Below the pieces are notes generated by a model. It was not told the DNA's origin and made no database searches. It worked only from the letters and a program-made list of their open reading frames with translations. From Cycloclasticus sp. (GTDB lineage: Bacteria; Pseudomonadota; Gammaproteobacteria; Methylococcales; Cycloclasticaceae), in the NCBI GenBank assembly GCA_012959695.1, contig DUCS01000044.1:1-52816 (forward strand): a stretch of DNA of 52,816 bases. The letters run 5' to 3'. A program made the position numbers and the translations under genes. Position 1 is the first letter of the stretch. Each line of letters begins with the position of its first letter. This document shows positions 1 through 7,116 of this stretch, one piece after another.

Positions 1-35
1 AATGAAGAATTGTTACAAACAACGTCAACTCGGCA

Positions 36-64
36 TTGTGATTAGGATGGAAAGTGGTTAATAT
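36..64 (+). promoter_or_regulatory. Sigma-70 promoter of the rplM-rpsI operon
   Basis: A -35 hexamer TTGTGA (36-41) and a -10 hexamer TAATAT (59-64) are separated by exactly 17 bp, which predicts a start near 71 and a leader of about 43 nt. A small hairpin CCCG-TATTT-CGGG (84-96) lies in this leader. In E. coli, L13 represses its own mRNA through the rplM leader (family knowledge); whether this hairpin plays that role is inference. Confidence 0.5.
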
Positions 65-113
65 ATGCGGCTCTTTGATAACCCCGTATTTCGGGTGATT
101 TGGAATATAAGAA

Positions 114-542
114 ATGAAAACATTTAGTGCGAAAGCAGAAGAAGTAGAACACGATTGGTATGTTGTTGACGCAGAAGGCAAAGCCTTAGGCCGTTTGGCA
201 ACAGAAATTGCGCATCGTTTACGCGGTAAGCATAAGCCAGAATACACACCGCACGTTGATACAGGCGATTACATTGTTGTGATTAACGCCGAGAAAATTG
301 GCGTGACGGGCAATAAAGAAAAAGACAAGATGTATTACCGACACTCGGGTCAAATCGGTCAACTGAAGTCAATTTCATTGGGTAAGCTTCGTGAAACACG
401 CCCAGAACGTATTATCCAATTTGCTGTTAAAGGTATGTTGCCTAAAAACACATTGGGCAGAAACATGTTCAAAAAAATGAAAGTATTTGTTGGCGCTGAG
501 CATACGCATCAAGCGCAACAACCTAAAATTTTAGATATTTAA
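114..542 (+). CDS. rplM: 50S ribosomal protein L13
   Basis: This 142-residue protein is full length for bacterial L13, an early-assembling protein of the large ribosomal subunit. It shows the family start ([20 protein letters not shown]), the conserved [17 protein letters not shown] segment near residues 25-41, and the [18 protein letters not shown] stretch near residue 108. It is followed 15 bp later by rpsI, the usual two-gene operon, with a promoter at 36-64 and a shared terminator after rpsI. The ATG at 114 gives the canonical N-terminus although the Shine-Dalgarno is weak. Confidence 0.98.
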   Translation: MKTFSAKAEEVEHDWYVVDAEGKALGRLATEIAHRLRGKHKPEYTPHVDTGDYIVVINAEKIGVTGNKEKDKMYYRHSGQIGQLKSISLGKLRETRPERIIQFAVKGMLPKNTLGRNMFKKMKVFVGAEHTHQAQQPKILDI

Positions 543-557
543 TAAGAGTTTAATAAA

Positions 558-950
558 ATGGCACAAACCGAATATTATGGAACAGGTCGTCGTAAAAGTT
601 CAGTAGCTCGCGTTTTCGCGCGTCCTGGCAAAGGCGAAATCAAAATCAACAATGCGACATTAGACGCATACTTTGGCCGCGAAACTGATCGTATGATTGT
701 ACGTCAGCCACTAGAAACTGCTGAAGCAATGGAAAAATTTGATTTTTTGATTACTGTGAAAGGCGGCGGAACATCGGGCCAAGCCGGTGCGATTAGATTA
801 GGCATTACACGTGCTTTAATGGAATACGATGGCGAATTACGCCCAGCGCTACGTAAAGCAGGGTTTGTAACGCGTGACTCACGTGAAGTAGAACGTAAGA
901 AGGTTGGCCTTCACAAAGCGAGAAAACGTCCTCAATATTCTAAACGTTAA
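558..950 (+). CDS. rpsI: 30S ribosomal protein S9
   Basis: This 130-residue protein is full length for S9 of the small subunit. Diagnostic features are the N-terminal [15 protein letters not shown] block, the central [21 protein letters not shown] segment, and the very basic C-terminal tail ending [11 protein letters not shown], which in the family reaches toward the P-site tRNA anticodon. It is the second gene of the rplM-rpsI operon, and an intrinsic terminator begins about 24 bp after its stop codon. Confidence 0.98.
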   Translation: MAQTEYYGTGRRKSSVARVFARPGKGEIKINNATLDAYFGRETDRMIVRQPLETAEAMEKFDFLITVKGGGTSGQAGAIRLGITRALMEYDGELRPALRKAGFVTRDSREVERKKVGLHKARKRPQYSKR

Positions 951-973
951 TTCGCACGCGATTTATACTTTAT

Positions 974-1001
974 AAAAAACCCATCATTTGATGGGTTTTT
1001 T
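974..1001 (+). terminator. Intrinsic terminator of rplM-rpsI
   Basis: ACCCATC and GATGGGT pair around an ATTT loop and are followed by a run of six T. The A-run on the left side makes it potentially bidirectional. It lies directly after rpsI and before the next gene's own promoter region. Confidence 0.9.
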
Positions 1002-1134
1002 ATTGGACATTGTTTAGCCATTACCGTGCTGCATGTCGGCCACCAGGCTATTTTTTGAAAAAAAAGGTGCTGTTTAAAAAATCAGGCATAATAGTGTGTA
1101 GATATTCTTTAATATTATTAGTTGGGAGATAAAA

Positions 1135-1731
1135 ATGGGTTTCATTAAAAAGATTTTAGCCAGTATCAAAGCAACTATCGCGACAGGGTTTATCCTTGCG
1201 ATTTTAATTGCTCTATTTGGATGGGAGAGTAGAGGCGGGTTTAACTTGTTAGAGGTGACAGTCTGGTTGCACGTGTTGGTAGGCATTACTTGGATTGGCC
1301 TTTTGTATTACTTTAATTTTGTTCAAGTGCCAGCGATGGCTGAAGCGCTTGGCGATGAAGGCGGGCCAGGCCCTGCTGCCATTGGCAAATACGTCGCGCC
1401 TCGTGCGTTGCTTTGGTTCCGTATGTCAGCGGCTGTTACTTGGCTGACAGGTGTTAGTGCACTAGAGTCTACTGGCGTAGGTGTTATGAATGCATTTACC
1501 TTTGCAAGCCCAGTTATTGGCTTAGGTGCTTGGTTGGGTACGATTATGTTATTTAATGTGTGGGTGCTAATTTGGCCTAACCAGAAAAAAATACTGGGCA
1601 TTGTTGATGCAACGCCAGAAGAGATTGCTAGTGCGAAAGTTGTTGCTTCAATGGCATCTAGGACGAATGTATTGCTATCAATCCCTATGCTGTTATCAAT
1701 GACGGCATTTGCGCACGGTAATATTTTCTAA
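1135..1731 (+). CDS. PuuD-like (urate hydroxylase N-terminal domain) membrane protein
   Basis: The 198-residue protein is strongly hydrophobic with about four to five membrane spans (roughly residues 13-30, 42-63, 90-107, 122-146 and 176-193). The WLHVLVGITWIGLLYYFNFVQ segment, with His and Trp at a helix start, resembles the membrane domain of the urate hydroxylase PuuD family (DUF989). The cytochrome c domain that completes PuuD in purine degraders is absent, and no purine gene is nearby, so urate oxidation should not be assumed. The conserved His suggests a haem or redox role (inference). The start has a good GGGAG Shine-Dalgarno 8 bp upstream, and an intrinsic terminator follows the stop, so the gene is monocistronic. 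Confidence 0.7.
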   Translation: MGFIKKILASIKATIATGFILAILIALFGWESRGGFNLLEVTVWLHVLVGITWIGLLYYFNFVQVPAMAEALGDEGGPGPAAIGKYVAPRALLWFRMSAAVTWLTGVSALESTGVGVMNAFTFASPVIGLGAWLGTIMLFNVWVLIWPNQKKILGIVDATPEEIASAKVVASMASRTNVLLSIPMLLSMTAFAHGNIF

Positions 1732-1746
1732 GGGCAGTTATAAATT

Positions 1747-1776
1747 AAAAAAACCGAGGCTTGCCTCGGTTTTTTT
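1747..1776 (+). terminator. Intrinsic terminator after the PuuD-like gene
   Basis: AACCGAGG and CCTCGGTT pair around a CTTG loop, preceded by A-rich and followed by T-rich DNA, so it can act on both strands. It lies 16 bp after the stop codon. The 260 bp between it and the next gene hold only a possible 29-codon micro-ORF (1948-2037). Confidence 0.9.
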
Positions 1777-1947
1777 ATAAGTGTTGTGTGCAATTTAGTT
1801 TATTAAACTGCCAGCATTACTTTTCAGATTAACTGTTTGTTCAGCTGGTATGTAAAGAGGAAGTCTTTTAATTATTCAAAATTAACGGGTTTTTAGACGT
1901 GATGACTTTAATCTTTGTCTTAAGTTATTATCCATGATGGTATTCAT

Positions 1948-2037
1948 ATGTCACAACATAATAAAATCATTCGCCCAATCAGAATGGTTAATACGATTTG
2001 GTTTATACCTCGTGTTATCTCAAAAGGTATGAATTGA
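1948..2037 (+). CDS. Possible 29-aa micro-ORF overlapping the next start
   Basis: An ATG at 1948 opens a 29-codon frame (begins MSQHNKIIRPIRMVNT) whose TGA at 2035-2037 overlaps the ATG of the next gene by one base. The TGATG overlap is a classic arrangement for translational coupling. However, there is no strong Shine-Dalgarno, the peptide is not recognised, and so short a frame can occur by chance. It may equally be debris from the decay of the downstream gene. Confidence 0.2.
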   Translation: MSQHNKIIRPIRMVNTIWFIPRVISKGMN

Positions 2038-2303
2038 TGACAGATTATAAAGATAAATATTTACGTGCGGCTAAAGCGCTTGATGAGGTTGAGCAAGAAG
2101 AAATTGAGAATATTCAGGCTCTTTCCGCAATTTTGTGGGAGTTAAAAGGGCAGCATAAAATGGTTGATAAGGTCATTTCTGCGTTGCCAAAGAAGTTATC
2201 GATTAACGAGTTGCCGCCAATAAAAGAATTGGTTCGCTTAAAAAATTTGATTGTTAGTTATTTTAATCAGACCGATGACGTAGGCGCGACGCCAAGTGTT
2301 TAA
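2037..2303 (+). pseudogene. N-terminal fragment of a decayed GGDEF protein
   Basis: An 88-residue frame starts at ATG 2037, with AAAAGG about 9 bp upstream. Its start, MTDYKDKYLRAAKALDEVEQ, resembles the helical N-terminal domain that precedes GGDEF in a common group of proteobacterial diguanylate cyclases. The frame ends at TAA 2301-2303, yet the next open frame (2313-2726) is in the same phase with only NALL between them. Read through the stop, the next fragment continues this helical domain and then enters a GGDEF domain. I therefore take the two as one gene broken by a nonsense change. A TTG at 1998 could extend it but lacks support. Confidence 0.55.
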
Positions 2304-2312
2304 AATGCTTTA

Positions 2313-2726
2313 TTGTCCAATTTAAAAGTATCGGATGACTTGCAAGAGGGCGTGTCGGCCCTACAAGAAAACCTGGCGCAAGCACGTAGCTCAAAAGATT
2401 TTGTGGCGGTCGCTAAAAAAGTAGCCAGTTTGGTGCTAAAGAACTCTGCGAACCATGGTGGTGTCTCTTCTGGCGAGGAATTTGCGGTTATATTCACAGG
2501 TAGCGACCTTAATGATGCGATGAAAAGACTCAATCAATTTAGAAAAATTGTTGAGGCGTGTAAATTCGGCGTCAAAGGTAAGCGGATTGTCATTACGATG
2601 TCTGTTGGTTGTGCTTTATTTCAAGGCAAAGATGAACCAGATGATGTCTACGAAAGAGCAGATAAGGCGTTACTAAAAGCCAAGCAAACCGGGCGTAATA
2701 AATGTCTCAGCGAAAAAGATTTATAA
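2313..2726 (+). pseudogene. C-terminal fragment of a decayed GGDEF (diguanylate cyclase) protein
   Basis: This 137-residue frame lies in phase with the preceding fragment, immediately after its TAA, and has only a TTG and no Shine-Dalgarno of its own. Residues about 50-137 match the second half of a GGDEF domain: SGEEFAVIF at the signature position (normally GG[DE]EF), ITMSVGCALF, then YERADKALLKAKQTGRNK. The first half of the domain (DxLTGLxNR and the metal-binding DxDxFKxxND region) is missing, and the first signature Gly is Ser. A premature stop, an internal deletion and a degenerate signature together argue that it cannot make c-di-GMP. A residual binding role is possible but unlikely. 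Confidence 0.65.
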
Positions 2727-2736
2727 GTCCAGTCGA

Positions 2737-4440
2737 TTAATGGTCAGATTTTAAGGCTTGCATTGCCTGATGCGTACTCATAAACACGTTTTCTTCGCCG
2801 AGGTTATTTAAAAAATCGGTGCCTCTGAGTTTATCCATCACGGGACCTTTTATTTCAGCCAAATGTAGCTTCACATCGACTTTGTTGAGTCGATAAAGAA
2901 TATCGTCTAAAGACTCTAATCCGCTGGTGTCTATAACGCTGATAGAGCTGCAAATAAGCACGATATGATTAATTGCTTTGTTATCGGCCACTAAACGCAT
3001 AACGGTGTCTTCCAAGAAGTTAGTATTGGCAAAATACAAATTCTCATCAACGCGCATGGCAAGAACTTTTTGGTCAACGTTGACTTCGTGGCGATCTATA
3101 TTTCGGTAGTGTTCCGTGTCGCCTACTTGCCCAACAATGGCGATATGAGGCTGGCTGCTTCTGTACAGATATAGCGCTATCGACATGATAACGCCGGCAA
3201 TAATGCCGCTTTCCACATCAATAATAAGCACGGTAAAGAAGGTCACTAACAGTGAAAAAGCATCTGTTCGGTCATAAGTCCAAGCGTGTTTTAACGTGTG
3301 TGCATCAATCAGCGGTAAAACAGCAAGCACAATAATCGCGCCCAAGGCCGCTTTAGGCAGGAAGAAGAATAAAGGCGTTAACACCAACAAAGTGAGGGCG
3401 ACTAAGCAAGCGGTAATAACCGAGGCAAGGGGTGAATTAGCACCGGCGGTGAAGTTAACCATTGAACGTCCAAAGCCGCCTGCAACTGGGTAGCCGCCGC
3501 TGATGGCGGAGGCAATGTTTGCTGCGCCTAAACCTACGAGCTCTTTGTTAGAATCAATTTTTTGACGCTTTTGGCTGGCCATTGACTTGGCGATGGAGAC
3601 GCTTTCTAGGTAACCGATTAATGCAATTAAAATGGCGTAGGGCAGGAGCTCTCTAATCAGTGATAGTTCTAAGTTGGGTAATATAATCCCGGGTAGGCCA
3701 GGCGGGATATTGCCGATAATGGATACTTGGTGTTGAGTGTCTAACGCTAGGTAATAAACGCCAAACGTACTGATGACAACAGCAGCCAATGGGCCAGACT
3801 TTGAAATGAATTGGATGGCACTCTCAGAGAAGCTAATGCTGGTAAGCAACTTAACGAGTGGGGCTTTAAATGCCCATAACAAGACAAGGCTGCTAATGCC
3901 GATAACGGTGGTCGTTAAATTGCTTTGAGGTATTTGGCTGGCAACTTGATAAAAAGTTTCGTAAGCCGGCAAGCCGCGAGGAATGTCTAATCCAAAAATG
4001 TGTTTCATTTGGCTTAGTGCGATGATGATGGCGGATGCACTGACAAAGCCGGATATAACGGGGTGGCTAAGAAAATTGATAATACTGCCTAATCGCGCGA
4101 CTCGCATTAGTAATAGAATAATGCCAATGAGTAATGCGAGTGTGTGAGCGGTGCTAACCATGTCGTTGACATTGCTAATGTCCATTTCTATTAGCGTTGC
4201 GCCGGTCATTAAAGACATCAGGCCAACGGGCCCGACAGCTAAAGTTCTGCTGCTACCAAAGGCGGCATATAAAAGCAGCGGTAGGACGGAAGAATATAGA
4301 GCCACTTCCGGTGGAAGCCCTGCCAATAAGCCATAGGCCATAGATTGGGGAACTAATACGACGGCAACGATGATGCCTGCAATTAAATCGCCATTGAGTT
4401 GTTCTTTTTGATAGTGCTTTAACCATTCAGGTAGAAACAT
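2737..4440 (-). CDS. SulP-family anion transporter with STAS domain
   Basis: This 567-residue inner-membrane protein begins MFLPEWLKHYQKEQLNGDLI, the usual start of SulP/SLC26 permeases, followed by AGIIVAVVLVPQSMAYGLLAGLPPEVALYSS-type transmembrane segments and about 11-14 spans to residue 430. The C-terminal 440-560 region is a STAS domain (VIDTSGLESL motif). Substrates in the family are sulfate, bicarbonate or other anions; no neighbour indicates which. An ATTATA (TATAAT on the minus strand) at 4473-4478 is a plausible -10. The gene ends 10 bp from the convergent GGDEF remnant with no terminator seen. Length is normal for the family. Confidence 0.93.
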   Translation of the reverse strand: MFLPEWLKHYQKEQLNGDLIAGIIVAVVLVPQSMAYGLLAGLPPEVALYSSVLPLLLYAAFGSSRTLAVGPVGLMSLMTGATLIEMDISNVNDMVSTAHTLALLIGIILLLMRVARLGSIINFLSHPVISGFVSASAIIIALSQMKHIFGLDIPRGLPAYETFYQVASQIPQSNLTTTVIGISSLVLLWAFKAPLVKLLTSISFSESAIQFISKSGPLAAVVISTFGVYYLALDTQHQVSIIGNIPPGLPGIILPNLELSLIRELLPYAILIALIGYLESVSIAKSMASQKRQKIDSNKELVGLGAANIASAISGGYPVAGGFGRSMVNFTAGANSPLASVITACLVALTLLVLTPLFFFLPKAALGAIIVLAVLPLIDAHTLKHAWTYDRTDAFSLLVTFFTVLIIDVESGIIAGVIMSIALYLYRSSQPHIAIVGQVGDTEHYRNIDRHEVNVDQKVLAMRVDENLYFANTNFLEDTVMRLVADNKAINHIVLICSSISVIDTSGLESLDDILYRLNKVDVKLHLAEIKGPVMDKLRGTDFLNNLGEENVFMSTHQAMQALKSDH

Positions 4441-4472
4441 AAGAATATGGCGAATAATTGGGTGAATAGTGC

Positions 4473-4478
4473 ATTATA
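4473..4478 (-). promoter_or_regulatory. Possible -10 element for the SulP gene
   Basis: A perfect TATAAT is read on the minus strand 33 bp upstream of the SulP start. No good -35 is visible at 16-18 bp, so only the -10 is claimed. Confidence 0.35.
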
Positions 4479-4679
4479 CAAATTTTAAAGCAGGGCTATT
4501 TACTTAAGTTGTCGATAGAAATAATGTTTTAATTATATGAATATGCTAAAACATTATAAATTTAACAGCAAGAGTAAGCAAGTGCGATGTTTTGAGCAAT
4601 AAAGTGTTGTTTATAGAGAATTTTTTGTTGCGTTGCGACACTAAATTAAATAAATCAATGACTTAAAGAAATATATTTG

Positions 4680-4808
4680 TTGCGTTTTTACAAAAATTAA
4701 GTATTATGGGTATCAAGAACAAGGAGAGGGGAACACTGATTTTATGATCAGTATCTAACGAAAACAATAATAAGAATAAAAAAAAGGGGCTTTTAGCCCC
4801 TTTTTTTT
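4680..4808 (+). ncRNA. Candidate small RNA with own promoter and terminator
   Basis: This part of the 394-bp gap between SulP and rpiA holds a promoter-like pair on the plus strand, TTGCGT (4680-4685) and TATTAT (4702-4707), 16 bp apart. It is followed by about 95 nt without a credible reading frame and then a strong terminator (4778-4808). The predicted RNA would start near 4714. It contains an unpaired-looking purine tract AAGGAGAGGGGAA (4721-4733), a 6-bp hairpin ACTGAT/ATCAGT (4735-4752), an A-rich linker and the terminator stem. This layout is typical of trans-acting sRNAs, and the GGA-rich tract could bind CsrA/RsmA or an antisense target (inference). I do not recognise a known family. 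Confidence 0.4.
4778..4808. terminator. Bidirectional terminator between candidate sRNA and rpiA
   Basis: GGGGC and GCCCC pair around TTTTA and are flanked by a long A-run on the left and eight T on the right. On the minus strand it ends rpiA, whose stop is at 4835. On the plus strand it would end the candidate small RNA. Confidence 0.85.
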
Positions 4809-4834
4809 GCGCTGTAATTTTTGTATAACGTGTT

Positions 4835-5500
4835 CTATTCAAGTCCTAGCGATAACGTTTGAATGCCGCTTTCGCTCGCTAATAGCACGACATCCGCAGA
4901 ACGCTTAGCAAATAGCCCGTTTGTTACAACGCCAGTGATGTTGTTAAGGGTGCTTTCTAAGTGTGACGGTTCCATTATTTCTAGTCGGTGAACGTCCAAA
5001 ATGATGTTTCCATTATCAGTAACAAACCCTTCTCGCCAAACAGGGTGTCCATTTAATTTAACGATTTCACGAGCGACATAACTTCTGGCCATTGGAATGA
5101 CTTCGACGGGCAGTGGAAATTGTCCGAGAATGGGCACGAGTTTACTTTGGTCAGCAATACAGATGAATGATTTACTCGCGGCGGCGATTATTTTTTCACG
5201 GGTTAACGCGCCACCTCCGCCTTTTATGAGTTGCAAGTTGGCATTGATTTCATCCGCGCCATCCACATAAACATCCAGCGTCCCTACGGAATTTAAGTCT
5301 AGAACAGGAATGCCCATCTTCAAAAGTTTTTCTGTGCTCGCCTCAGAACTTGATACCGCGCCTTCAAACTGATGTTTTATGGGTTCTAATGCATTGATAA
5401 AGTGGTTAACTGTAGAGCCCGTGCCGACGCCTAAAATACGACAGTTTTTTGTATAGGTGATGGCCGCTTCAGCCGCTTGTTTTTTTAAATCATCTTGCAT
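4835..5500 (-). CDS. rpiA: Ribose-5-phosphate isomerase A
   Basis: This 221-residue cytoplasmic enzyme interconverts ribose-5-phosphate and ribulose-5-phosphate in the pentose phosphate pathway. It has the GTGST phosphate loop (residues 26-30), the DGADE motif with Asp80 and Asp83, and the [11 protein letters not shown] segment with Lys93 and catalytic Glu102, matching E. coli positions within one residue. Length is standard. It sits 89 bp downstream of the 5-FCL gene on the same strand and ends in a strong terminator at 4778-4808. Confidence 0.97.
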   Translation of the reverse strand: MQDDLKKQAAEAAITYTKNCRILGVGTGSTVNHFINALEPIKHQFEGAVSSSEASTEKLLKMGIPVLDLNSVGTLDVYVDGADEINANLQLIKGGGGALTREKIIAAASKSFICIADQSKLVPILGQFPLPVEVIPMARSYVAREIVKLNGHPVWREGFVTDNGNIILDVHRLEIMEPSHLESTLNNITGVVTNGLFAKRSADVVLLASESGIQTLSLGLE

Positions 5501-5589
5501 GGGTGTGTTCCGCGTTAGGCTAATGTGTGGTTGTTATGATATATCGCATCTGCACTTTGGAGAATAGTTTTAATGCGAATATAACAGGG

Positions 5590-6195
5590 CTATGGTCGTA
5601 ACAGCTGTCTAGCCTTAACAGAGAAAGTACTTAGGCCTTCCTCGGTGATAACTGCATCTAAAGGAATGTCCCAAGCGTATCGATTAATGCTATCCACTTT
5701 TTGCAAGCTGTATGCAATGCCAATCAGTAAGGGTCTCTTTGTACAAGCGGGGTTGAGCATAAAGTTAAGCGCGTGGTCATAAAATCCGCCGCCCATGCCG
5801 AGTCGGTTGCCTTGATGATCGAAGCCAACGAGCGGCACTAAAATAACAGACAAAAATTTAGCAGCAAGCGTGCGTTGGTTTGAAGGTTCTGGAATATTAA
5901 ATGCGTTGTTGGTTAACTCATTGCCCTTTGTATATGAGGCAAAAGCCAGTGATTTTTTTTTGAGAACCGGCAGGTAAAACGGCCGGTTTATGTCTGAACA
6001 AGTTTGGATAAGCGAATGTATTGAAGGTTCGCCATTGTTGGATAAATAGCCGGCGATGCTTGAAAAGCGTAACAAAACACCGGAGTTTAAAAGTGTTTGT
6101 TGAATCGAATAGTCGAAATGTTCACGCGTGCTTTTAGAGAGTGCCTGACGTTGCTTTCGTAAGGATTGTCTTAATGAAGAGGTAGATTGCTGCAT
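5590..6195 (-). CDS. 5-formyltetrahydrofolate cyclo-ligase family protein
   Basis: This 201-residue protein begins with the basic helix SLRQSLRKQRQALS typical of 5-FCL, which converts 5-formyl-THF to 5,10-methenyl-THF using ATP. The signature VPLVGFDHQGNRLGMGGGFYD, with its glycine-rich nucleotide loop, is at about residues 118-138. It lies immediately downstream of a 6S RNA gene and zapA, the conserved gammaproteobacterial order in which E. coli has ygfA. 6S RNA and this gene may be co-transcribed, as in E. coli (inference). Confidence 0.93.
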   Translation of the reverse strand: MQQSTSSLRQSLRKQRQALSKSTREHFDYSIQQTLLNSGVLLRFSSIAGYLSNNGEPSIHSLIQTCSDINRPFYLPVLKKKSLAFASYTKGNELTNNAFNIPEPSNQRTLAAKFLSVILVPLVGFDHQGNRLGMGGGFYDHALNFMLNPACTKRPLLIGIAYSLQKVDSINRYAWDIPLDAVITEEGLSTFSVKARQLLRP

Positions 6196-6204
6196 AAATA
6201 AAAC

Positions 6205-6386
6205 GTTCCCCGCTAGCGCCGTATTCAGGTTTCTACCTTAAACCGGAGAGTTTAAGTGGGACTCGGACATTTGCATTAGGCTTCTCTAAAAAAGAGCGTG
6301 CACACCAACAAAATGATCTGTCTTCCCGGGTAGGTTATTAGGTCCAAGGGCAATTCGCCTTATCTCGAACACTGCAGGGAACGCAC
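6205..6386 (-). ncRNA. ssrS: 6S RNA
   Basis: The minus-strand RNA between zapA and the 5-FCL gene starts near GCGTTCCCTGCAGTGTTCG and ends GGCGCTAGCGGGGAACG, so its two ends pair to form the closing stem. A large central bubble lies between the TGTCCGAGTCCC-type 3' arm and the opposite 5' arm. This is the 6S fold, which mimics an open promoter and binds sigma-70 RNA polymerase in stationary phase. Length (about 180 nt) and position match the family. A TATACA -10 lies just upstream (about 6394). Ends are estimated to within a few bases. Confidence 0.9.
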
Positions 6387-6470
6387 TTACAGTGTATACC
6401 TAAGTGCAAAAAATGACAGTTAATTAATGTGACTTAAAAGAATATAAAGGAAGGATTTAAGTATATAAAG

Positions 6471-6773
6471 TTATTTGCCAAATGCATCAATGGCGAAATC
6501 GAGCTTATTCTGTAGGGCATTTATTTTGTCATTAATGTCTAGCGACATACCGGTTTTCTTTTGTCCTTCGCTGAGCAAGTCATGCGTGATGTTGAGCCCT
6601 GCCATCACCGCGATTCGGTCTAGACCAACAATGCGGCCAGATTGTTTAATATCTTGCATTTTGTCGTCTAGAAAACGAGCGGATGCCTCAAGCCCTGCGC
6701 GTTCACCTTGTGAACAACTGACGCGGTATTCTTTATCTAAGATGTTAAGTGCAACAGTAATGGGAGTGGCCAT
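6471..6773 (-). CDS. zapA: Cell division protein ZapA
   Basis: This 100-residue cytoplasmic protein bundles FtsZ filaments at the division ring. It begins MATPITVALNILDKEYRVSC, a beta-rich head as in the ZapA family, continues with the AGLEASARFLDDKM helix, and ends in a C-terminal coiled coil from about residue 60. It is adjacent to a second small coiled-coil gene upstream (1-bp gap), to 6S RNA and to 5-FCL downstream, which is the standard gammaproteobacterial block. Confidence 0.95.
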   Translation of the reverse strand: MATPITVALNILDKEYRVSCSQGERAGLEASARFLDDKMQDIKQSGRIVGLDRIAVMAGLNITHDLLSEGQKKTGMSLDINDKINALQNKLDFAIDAFGK

Positions 6774-6774
6774 T

Positions 6775-6993
6775 CTAAATTTCCATCAATTTTAGTCTAG
6801 AAATCATCGATTCAACGCGTGATTTCGCTTTTTCGGTTTTATCCATTAGAGCACTACGTTGGTGAATCAGATCAGTCTGCTGATGTTTGAGCTGCTGATT
6901 GTCTTCATGCAACTGTTGACATACTTGTACAAGCGCATCGATTTTTTGCTCGAGGAGTTGTAAGGCGATTTCTGGACTTTGTTCTTTATTCAC
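6775..6993 (-). CDS. TIGR02449 family ZapB-like coiled-coil protein
   Basis: This is a small, almost entirely helical coiled-coil protein; the EQKIDALVQVCQQLHEDNQQ repeat and C-terminal SRVESMISRLKLME fit the TIGR02449 family found beside zapA in many gammaproteobacteria. A role at the division ring is inferred from the zapA neighbour and ZapB-like size. The chosen GTG start (6993, 72 aa) gives the usual family length and leaves a leader after the TATACT element on this strand. A TTG at 7029 would give 84 aa; neither start has a clear Shine-Dalgarno. Confidence 0.85.
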   Translation of the reverse strand: MNKEQSPEIALQLLEQKIDALVQVCQQLHEDNQQLKHQQTDLIHQRSALMDKTEKAKSRVESMISRLKLMEI

Positions 6994-7034
6994 GAGGTAG
7001 ATAGTAGGTGTGATTGGCTTTAAGGTCAATACTA

Positions 7035-7049
7035 TGTGTTATTAACACA
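7035..7049. promoter_or_regulatory. Perfect 15-bp palindrome in the divergent zapA/ygfB promoter region
   Basis: TGTGTTA-T-TAACACA is a perfect 7+1+7 inverted repeat lying between the divergent zapB-like/zapA and ygfB/pepP genes. It directly follows a TATACT on the minus strand (7050-7055 on the plus coordinates), where it could overlap a -10/start region. An operator is the obvious reading; the factor is unknown. Confidence 0.35.
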
Positions 7050-7116
7050 GTATATTTTGGTACTAAGGTCGCAGAATGATAGCATAGCCATATTAATTTG
7101 TAGTGTGGAGTATGAA

